64,000 nucleotides of DNA, from assembly GCA_910589675.1 (NCBI GenBank), contig CAJUTO010000001.1:1-64000 (forward strand). The letters run 5' to 3'. The notes under the pieces are model-generated. The model had not been told where the DNA came from. It made no database searches and saw only the letters and a list, made by a program, of their open reading frames with translations. A program made the translations under genes and the position numbers. Source of the stretch: an uncultured Lactobacillus sp. GTDB lineage: Bacteria; Bacillota; Bacilli; Lactobacillales; Lactobacillaceae. Below are positions 58,477 through 64,000 of the stretch, in pieces (within the stretch, counting starts at the first letter, position 1; every line of letters starts with the position of its first letter).

Positions 58477-59706
58477 ATGCAAAATAATGCGGCTGATAAA
58501 CTTTCACCTTTCAAAAAATTAACAGTAGAACAACAACATCTAATTACTCAGATTATTTCTTTTACTAAACAACACATTAATCGGAACTTTCCCGCTGTTT
58601 TCACCATCTATGGCGAGGCTGGTACAGGAAAAAGCGTTGTTCTTTCTTCCCTGTTTTACCAAATACAAAAATTACGTCATGATAAAACTAGTAGTATTTA
58701 TCAAACTAACAATTATTTTCTTGTTAATCATCCAGAGATTTTGAAAGTTTATCGTCAAATTGCTGGAACTTTACCTAACCTCTTAAAGAAAAATTTTCAA
58801 AGACCAACTACTTTTATTAATCAATTAGATAAGAAAAATGAACACGCTGATATTGTTATAATCGATGAAGCGCACTTACTTCTTTCTAAGCCAGATCATT
58901 ACAATAATTTTTATCATGAAAATCAGTTAACTGAAATTATTAAAAGAAGTAAGGTAGTGATTTTAGTATTTGATCCATATCAAGTACTAAAAATGAAAAC
59001 TCTTTGGACTAAAGATCGCCTAGAAAAAATTATCGATCCCTATCCTCATCAAAAATATCATTTAAAACATCAATTTAGGATGACTGCTTCTTCTGAATTA
59101 CTTAGTTGGTTCAATTCATTTACTAAACATAAAATCATCGATCCTATCCCTACTAATGCTAATAGCAACTATGACTTTCGTATTTTTGATAATGCCGAGA
59201 AAATGCGAAAGGAAATCGTTAAGCGCAACTGTGAAGTAGGATTAAGTCGAGTTCTTTCTACATCCGGCTATCCTTCGACCTTAGATGGAGGCAAACATTA
59301 CATCCAAGAAGGAAAATTCAAAATGCCATGGGACCAATATAACTACACTGCCACTCCTTGGGCTGAAATACCAAAAACAATTGATGAGGTAGGCTCAATA
59401 TATACTTGTCAGGGATTTGATTTAAACTATGCTGGTATTATTATCGGTCCGCCCATCAGCCAAATCCCCGGCACAAACAAAATCCGTGTTAATTTAGACA
59501 AAATAACTGATGTAGAAATGTTTAAAAAGAGAAAAGATTTATCTGATCCTCGTGAAATCAAAACTCTTGAAGAAGAAATGGTTCTTAATTCTTTAAATGT
59601 TTTATTTAAGCGGGGAATCAAAGGAACTTATCTTTATGCTCATGATCCCTTGCTTAGAAAAACCTTAGTCTCTATGTTCAAGCAAGCAACACAAAAGACA
59701 AAATAA
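58477..59706 (+). CDS. DUF2075-type P-loop ATPase
   Basis: This 409-aa protein (ATG at 58477 with an AAGGAT site) has Walker A IYGEAGTGKS at about residues 44-53, Walker B IVIIDEAHLLL near 132, and helicase-like HQFRM and SIYTCQGFDLNYAG motifs near 205 and 310. This fits the DUF2075 family, related to superfamily 1 helicases. Its role is unsettled; some members are near toxin-antitoxin or defence genes, but no such partner lies here. The gene sits alone between two terminators, so it is probably its own unit. Confidence 0.85.
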   Translation: MQNNAADKLSPFKKLTVEQQHLITQIISFTKQHINRNFPAVFTIYGEAGTGKSVVLSSLFYQIQKLRHDKTSSIYQTNNYFLVNHPEILKVYRQIAGTLPNLLKKNFQRPTTFINQLDKKNEHADIVIIDEAHLLLSKPDHYNNFYHENQLTEIIKRSKVVILVFDPYQVLKMKTLWTKDRLEKIIDPYPHQKYHLKHQFRMTASSELLSWFNSFTKHKIIDPIPTNANSNYDFRIFDNAEKMRKEIVKRNCEVGLSRVLSTSGYPSTLDGGKHYIQEGKFKMPWDQYNYTATPWAEIPKTIDEVGSIYTCQGFDLNYAGIIIGPPISQIPGTNKIRVNLDKITDVEMFKKRKDLSDPREIKTLEEEMVLNSLNVLFKRGIKGTYLYAHDPLLRKTLVSMFKQATQKTK

Positions 59707-59742
59707 AAGATTATGGTTTAAAACAAACCATAATCTTTTTTT
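59705..59742. terminator. Bidirectional terminator between DUF2075 gene and ohyA
   Basis: A perfect 15-bp stem (59705-59719 with 59725-59739) has a five-base loop and a T run on the plus strand. It can serve both converging genes. Confidence 0.88.
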
Positions 59743-59774
59743 GTTAATTCTCATTCAAATAAATTGTTACATCT

Positions 59775-61550
59775 TTAAATTAGATTTGCTTCTTCAAGCA
59801 ATTCTTCAATCCATGTTCCCTTAATCTTCTTCATACCAGCTTTTACGGCTAACTTTTCTGGTAATGGCATTTCTTGGTCTGCTAATTTCTTTTTATCAGA
59901 CATGTAATACATAGCACGAAGTAATTCTCGGATATCATAAACAGAACTCCAAACTTCTGGAACTCCTCGATCTACATTAAGTAGTGTATAAACAGATTCC
60001 ATAGCTGTTCTAACTGAATATTCTGTAGTAAACACTGTATCTCTAGTAGGACTTTCAGCAAAGTTACCAATAAATGCTAAATTTTTTGATCCTTCTGGTA
60101 CAACAGCTGGCCGGTCCCCATCATGACGAGGCATGAAGTAACTAGTAATATAAGGCATATATACCGGAACGGTGTTCATATTTTCTTCTGAAGACAATTC
60201 TTTAATTTCACTTTCTGGCACACCCAAATGATAAAGCATTTCTTCAGCAATTTCTTGTCCAGTACAGTCGACTACCTTTTTCTTAATATAATTCCCCTCA
60301 GTATCTGAATACAAAGCATAGATCCAGACTACAATCTCATTTGGCTTTTGAGTTGGAAAATGAGGTTGACGGTGAATAGTAAAACTTAGACCCCAATTTG
60401 AATCTGTAACCGTAATAATTCCACCAGTATTTACTTTTCCATCATACAAACTACGTTTAGTCAATCTTTCAAAGTAAGGGGCTACTTTTTTATTCTTTAA
60501 TGTTGTAGTTGCAGAAACAAACCATGATTTTTCAGGTAAGTTTTCACTAAAGACATCAGGGTGACCAAATGCTGGATCTTGTTTAGCTAAGTTTTCCCAT
60601 AACTTCCAAGATCCACCCTTAGCATGAGTAATTGGCGCAGGCGTAGTTTGGTTCCCATAAGTAGAGCTTTCAGTAATTGATCCATTAGTTACAAAGACAA
60701 TGTCATCTTCAGTTAAATCAATATCTTCTTGCTTACCGTTCTTCTTCATCACAATCTTTTTAGCAACTTTTTCATTTCCTTCATGGTCAACTAATACATT
60801 TTCTACTTGAACACCATATTCAAATTTAACGCCATGGTCTTTTAGATATTTAAGTAGTGGCTTCACCATAGAATCATATTGATCATATTTGTTAAACTTC
60901 AAGGCAGTAAAGTCAGGTAAACCATCAATATGGTGAATGAAACGCATACAATAACGTCTCATCTCTGCAAGAGAATGCCATTTTTCAAAAGCAAACATCG
61001 TTGACCAATAAGTCCAAAAATTAGTTTCAAAAAATTCAGGTGAAAACCATTCTTCAATTGTTTTTCCTTGAAGTTCAGATTCTGGTGTTAAAACTAACTT
61101 AACAATTTCACTAGCATGCGAACCCAATTGATATAGTCCATCTGTTGGCAATTCATTACCACGCTTATGAATCAATCGACAATTCGAGGAGTTAGGATCC
61201 TCTTTATCAAGCCAGTAATATTCATCTAAGTAAGAAGCTCCTGGTATCCGCAATGATGGAACTGATCGATACATGTCCCACATACATTCAAAGTGGTCTT
61301 CCATTTCTCTACCACCTCGAACTACAAAACCAGCATTAGGCCGGTTAGTCCCATCTAGAGAGCCGCCCGCAACATCCAATTCTTCTAAAATATGAATTTT
61401 ATCACCAGACATCTTAGCATCTCGAACCAAAAAGAATGCTGCTGAAAGGCCCGCTAATCCACTACCGATTATGTAAGCAGATTTCTTGTCTACACCAGCC
61501 GGCTTTTTAGTATCCGCAAAAGCTTCATAGTTTCCTTTTGAATAGTACAT
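59775..61550 (-). CDS. ohyA: Oleate hydratase (myosin-cross-reactive antigen family)
   Basis: This 591-aa FAD protein adds water to the cis-9 double bond of unsaturated fatty acids, giving 10-hydroxy acids. The FAD fold GSGLAG is at about residues 29-34 with the nearby [31 protein letters not shown] region typical of the family; the C-terminal half has [12 protein letters not shown] and [20 protein letters not shown]. In lactobacilli this enzyme detoxifies host fatty acids. An AGAGGAT site precedes the ATG. It has its own promoter. Confidence 0.96.
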   Translation of the reverse strand: MYYSKGNYEAFADTKKPAGVDKKSAYIIGSGLAGLSAAFFLVRDAKMSGDKIHILEELDVAGGSLDGTNRPNAGFVVRGGREMEDHFECMWDMYRSVPSLRIPGASYLDEYYWLDKEDPNSSNCRLIHKRGNELPTDGLYQLGSHASEIVKLVLTPESELQGKTIEEWFSPEFFETNFWTYWSTMFAFEKWHSLAEMRRYCMRFIHHIDGLPDFTALKFNKYDQYDSMVKPLLKYLKDHGVKFEYGVQVENVLVDHEGNEKVAKKIVMKKNGKQEDIDLTEDDIVFVTNGSITESSTYGNQTTPAPITHAKGGSWKLWENLAKQDPAFGHPDVFSENLPEKSWFVSATTTLKNKKVAPYFERLTKRSLYDGKVNTGGIITVTDSNWGLSFTIHRQPHFPTQKPNEIVVWIYALYSDTEGNYIKKKVVDCTGQEIAEEMLYHLGVPESEIKELSSEENMNTVPVYMPYITSYFMPRHDGDRPAVVPEGSKNLAFIGNFAESPTRDTVFTTEYSVRTAMESVYTLLNVDRGVPEVWSSVYDIRELLRAMYYMSDKKKLADQEMPLPEKLAVKAGMKKIKGTWIEELLEEANLI

Positions 61551-61586
61551 ACAAGTGATCCTCTTTTCTATATTTGAATAGTATTA

Positions 61587-61615
61587 ACACTTCTTATATT
61601 TAATTCTATGTAAAG
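61587..61615 (-). promoter_or_regulatory. Promoter of ohyA with cre-like overlap
   Basis: On the minus strand TTGACT and TAGAAT are separated by 17 bases. The spacer reads like a CcpA site with one extra base (TGTAACCGCTTTACA), so catabolite control is possible but weakly supported. Edge coordinates are approximate by a few bases. Confidence 0.5.
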
Positions 61616-61649
61616 CGGTTACACTAGTCAATCAATTTAGCTGTTATAT

Positions 61650-62549
61650 TTATAATTCATTACTTATCAAGTTCTTCCATAATATTTCCATATCAATAGG
61701 ATCTGCTATTTCAATTTTTTGTCTTTTTTTTGAAAAAGGATCATCAAATTCAAGATAAAAACAATTTAACGCTTGTCGCTTAAAATTATCTTTAATTCCA
61801 TACAAAGGATCACCGAACAAGGGATGTCCTAAATATTGCATGTGCACTCTAATTTGATGAGTTCGTCCAGTTAAAAGCTGTAATTCTATTAAGCTAGCAC
61901 CTTTAACTTGATCTAAAACCCGATATTTTGTAACTGATCTTTGTCCGTTATTTACTACTCCGCGCTTAACTCCGGCATCTATTTTGCCAATTGGTGCATC
62001 AATAGTTCCTTGTCTTTGTGCTTCTTCAAAATTTCCATGCACAATTGCATGATATTTCTTAATAAACTCATTTTTTTCCATCTTACTAAAACGTGCATGC
62101 GCAACTGCGTTTTTTCCTACCAAAACTAATCCAGATGTATCTCGATCAAGTCTTGTGATCACATGTGGCTTAAGATCAGTTTGTTTTTGTTGTTGAAAAT
62201 AGTGCAATAAACGATTTACTACTGCATCACTATCTTCATAGCGAGATGGAATTGACAAGATTCCGGCATCTTTATTAATAACTAAATAATCTTTTTGTTC
62301 AAAAACGATATTTAGCTTCTTAGACGAGGGCTTTAACCATTTATTTTCTTTTTCTTCTCCTAAAATAAAAATTACTTCATCTCCAGCATGCAGCAAGTAG
62401 CTAGTATACCGGCGGTGATGATTCACTAGAACCATCCCACCATGATGCTGGCTATTAGTCAAAGCGCGTTTAGAAAAACCATTTTTTAACAAAAAACGCC
62501 CCAGTTTCTGAGGTGTTTTATTTTCAAATTTTAATTTAAAATATTGCAT
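61650..62549 (-). CDS. RluD-family pseudouridine synthase
   Basis: This 299-aa enzyme makes pseudouridine in rRNA or tRNA. The catalytic motif RLDRDTSGLVLVGKN starts at about residue 133 with Asp135; TGRTHQIRVHMQYLGHPLFGDPLYG is clear near 225. An N-terminal S4-like region (about 13-60) is present. It follows nadK with one base of overlap. The RelQ-NadK-RluD order (yjbM-yjbN-yjbO in B. subtilis) is well known, so this is the YjbO counterpart. Confidence 0.93.
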   Translation of the reverse strand: MQYFKLKFENKTPQKLGRFLLKNGFSKRALTNSQHHGGMVLVNHHRRYTSYLLHAGDEVIFILGEEKENKWLKPSSKKLNIVFEQKDYLVINKDAGILSIPSRYEDSDAVVNRLLHYFQQQKQTDLKPHVITRLDRDTSGLVLVGKNAVAHARFSKMEKNEFIKKYHAIVHGNFEEAQRQGTIDAPIGKIDAGVKRGVVNNGQRSVTKYRVLDQVKGASLIELQLLTGRTHQIRVHMQYLGHPLFGDPLYGIKDNFKRQALNCFYLEFDDPFSKKRQKIEIADPIDMEILWKNLISNEL

Positions 62550-63361
62550 TATTGTTTATCTTTAGGTTGGCCGATAAAAGCATCTTCTACACGATTCCAA
62601 AAATGAGTATGTTGATACTTATCGAAGCGAATAACATGTTGAGAAATACGGTACTCAATTTTTTTAATATGCTTGTGATTAAATTCATAACCATCAAATG
62701 TAACTACATAATGATCATCGCTACCTGTTTCCGGCTTAATGGTGATCCATTCATCGGGTGCAATTACAATTGGAGATGAGAGTGTTCTAAACACACGATT
62801 ATTAATTGAAGCTATTTCAGTCATTTGTAAAGCTTTTAAACGTGGATGAATGACAGCACCGCCTAATGACTTACTATAGGCAGTAGAACCTGTAGGGGTA
62901 GAAACACATAAGCCATCTCCCTTAAAACTTTCAAAAAACTGGTCTCTGATGTAAACATCGGCCTTTAAAGTCTTAGAAACTCGTTTAATAGTTGCCTCAT
63001 TTAATGCAAGCAACTTTTTCTTTTCACCTGCTCCAGTAGTAATGATCAATTCCAAGAGTGGATAGGAAGCTGAAGATGGTTGCTTCTTAGTCAAATTATC
63101 TACCATCTTGTTAATTTCAAAATTACGCCAGTCAGTATAAAAACCTAAGTGTCCAGTATGAACACCAATGAATCTAATTTTATCAACTAGATTTTGGTAT
63201 TTATGAAATCCCGAAATTAATGTTCCATCTCCTCCGATAGTAATTACCACGTCAGGATTTTCAGGATCAATTTCAATTTTTCTAGCATTTAGTAATTTTT
63301 CTAATGCTTTAACTACTGCTAAGGTTTCAACTTTATCATTATAAACGAGTGCGACTTTCAT
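62549..63361 (-). CDS. nadK: NAD kinase
   Basis: NadK (270 aa) phosphorylates NAD to NADP. The GGDGT motif is at about residues 43-47 and the GDGLCVSTPTGSTAYSKSLGGAVIHP substrate region near 148 (written in parts in the family as NE/D and TPTGSTAY). It is coupled to relQ (one shared base at 63361) and to the RluD-type gene. The order matches yjbMNO of B. subtilis. Confidence 0.97.
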   Translation of the reverse strand: MKVALVYNDKVETLAVVKALEKLLNARKIEIDPENPDVVITIGGDGTLISGFHKYQNLVDKIRFIGVHTGHLGFYTDWRNFEINKMVDNLTKKQPSSASYPLLELIITTGAGEKKKLLALNEATIKRVSKTLKADVYIRDQFFESFKGDGLCVSTPTGSTAYSKSLGGAVIHPRLKALQMTEIASINNRVFRTLSSPIVIAPDEWITIKPETGSDDHYVVTFDGYEFNHKHIKKIEYRISQHVIRFDKYQHTHFWNRVEDAFIGQPKDKQ

Positions 63362-63987
63362 TATTGCTCTTTTCCTTTAGATTTAGTAAAAATTCTCTGT
63401 GCTTCCTGCACTTCATCTTTAATTGATGACATTTCTTCATCTAACTTATAAGCAGCCTCAGCTGTTGTCTTAAGTCGCTTAGAAATATCTTCCGGGTATT
63501 TTCCCTGATATTTATAGTTCAGTGTGTGTTCTACTGTTGCCCAGAAATTCATTGCTAAGGTACGAATTTGAATTTCAGCAATTATTTTCTTTGGTCCATC
63601 AGGTAAAAAAACTGAATATTCAATTACCATATGATAGGATCGATATCCTGATGGTTTAGCATTTTGAATATAGTCTCTTTCCTCAACTACTTGCATATCT
63701 TGCCGTTCATGAATTAAATCAACTACTCGATAGATATCATCAACAAATTGACACATAATTCTAATACCAGCAATATCTTGCATATCATTCTCAATGACCT
63801 CAGGGGCAATAACACGCCGTGTCATTTTTTCTTTAATTGAATCAACTGTTTTAACACGTCCGACCACGAATTCAATCGGCGAATGCTCACCCTTGTTTAA
63901 AAAACTTTGTCTAAGTGATCGAAATTTAACTTTTAATTCAGAAACAGCCTGTTGATAAGGCCATAAAAATAAATCCCAATCTTTCAT
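63361..63987 (-). CDS. relQ: Small alarmone synthetase RelQ (YjbM-like)
   Basis: This 208-aa protein is a single-domain (p)ppGpp synthetase (about residues 45-200). It has RVKTVDSIKEKM near 45, DIAGIRIMCQFVDDIYRV near 72, and the EIQIRTLAMNFWATVEHTLNYK run near 140, containing the catalytic EXQIR. It lacks the hydrolase and TGS/ACT domains of RelA/SpoT enzymes. The start is ATG at 63987, 14 bases from the window edge, so the promoter is outside or cut off. The unit continues through nadK and rluD. Confidence 0.95.
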   Translation of the reverse strand: MKDWDLFLWPYQQAVSELKVKFRSLRQSFLNKGEHSPIEFVVGRVKTVDSIKEKMTRRVIAPEVIENDMQDIAGIRIMCQFVDDIYRVVDLIHERQDMQVVEERDYIQNAKPSGYRSYHMVIEYSVFLPDGPKKIIAEIQIRTLAMNFWATVEHTLNYKYQGKYPEDISKRLKTTAEAAYKLDEEMSSIKDEVQEAQRIFTKSKGKEQ

Positions 63988-64000
63988 GTATAAATCCTTT

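Overview
The window is a low-GC Firmicute chromosome segment that fits a host-associated Lactobacillus of the gasseri/johnsonii type (inference from gene content and protein style, not from a database search). Supporting signs are the cggR-gap-pgk-tpi-eno glycolytic cluster, a Firmicute GalT of family 2, the ymfF-ymfH-ymfI-rodZ-pgsA-recA-rny order, the whiA-yvcK-rapZ trio, RF2 made by a programmed frameshift, oleate hydratase, and strong GGAGG-type ribosome binding sites. Nearly everything is conserved core. No insertion sequence, prophage, CRISPR array or transferred island was seen.

Layout. 1-5,550: pta-tsaE, ung, a Cof-type HAD phosphatase with a small unknown gene, a TetR-type regulator with its own palindrome, a GNAT acetyltransferase and smpB. 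5,557-9,640: rnr, secG and eno. 9,685-14,040: tpiA, pgk, gapA and cggR, read leftwards from one promoter with a probable CggR operator in the leader. 14,103-14,174: tRNA-Arg(CCG). 14,316-16,493: an amino acid permease, then clpP behind a CIRCE element. 16,546-19,414: whiA, yvcK, rapZ. 19,523-26,832: an HdeD-like membrane protein, uvrA, uvrB (SOS box) and phosphoglucomutase. 26,959-31,728: galM, galT, a frameshifted galK, and a LacI-type repressor. 31,897-40,342: trxB, gpsA, lgt, hprK, a small membrane protein, prfB, secA, hpf. 40,424-44,228: comFC, comFA (with an in-frame stop near its start), yigZ and tagO. 44,330-52,161: rny, recA (SOS box), pgsA, rodZ, ymfI, and two M16 peptidase homologues. 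52,164-59,706: ftsK, a DUF1149 protein, trmL, an AI-2E family permease, a lone glucitol-type IIA protein, a lactonase, and a DUF2075 ATPase. 59,775-63,987: oleate hydratase, an RluD-type pseudouridine synthase, nadK, and a RelQ-type (p)ppGpp synthetase.

How they work together. The region joins sugar breakdown (Leloir galactose genes, phosphoglucomutase, lower glycolysis, phosphotransacetylase) with its control (CggR, GalR-type repressor, HPr kinase/phosphorylase, catabolite sites). It also holds stress and repair systems (ClpP under HrcA, UvrAB and RecA under LexA, uracil-DNA glycosylase, RelQ, HPF, trans-translation by SmpB with RNase R) and envelope or export functions (SecA, SecG, Lgt, TagO, PgsA, RodZ).

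The most notable points are signs of gene decay. galK has lost one T in a homopolymer at codon 23-24. comFA has a TGA at codon 9 in the same frame as the rest of the gene. The usual cinA gene is absent between pgsA and recA. I found no convincing undescribed multi-gene system. The unexplained items are a T-box-like hairpin before trmL, an orphan IIA protein without its usual histidine, and a TetR-type regulator without an evident target. No stretch longer than 300 bases lacks annotation: the longest gene-free gap, 13,880-14,315, holds the cggR leader and promoter, the tRNA gene and its terminator.
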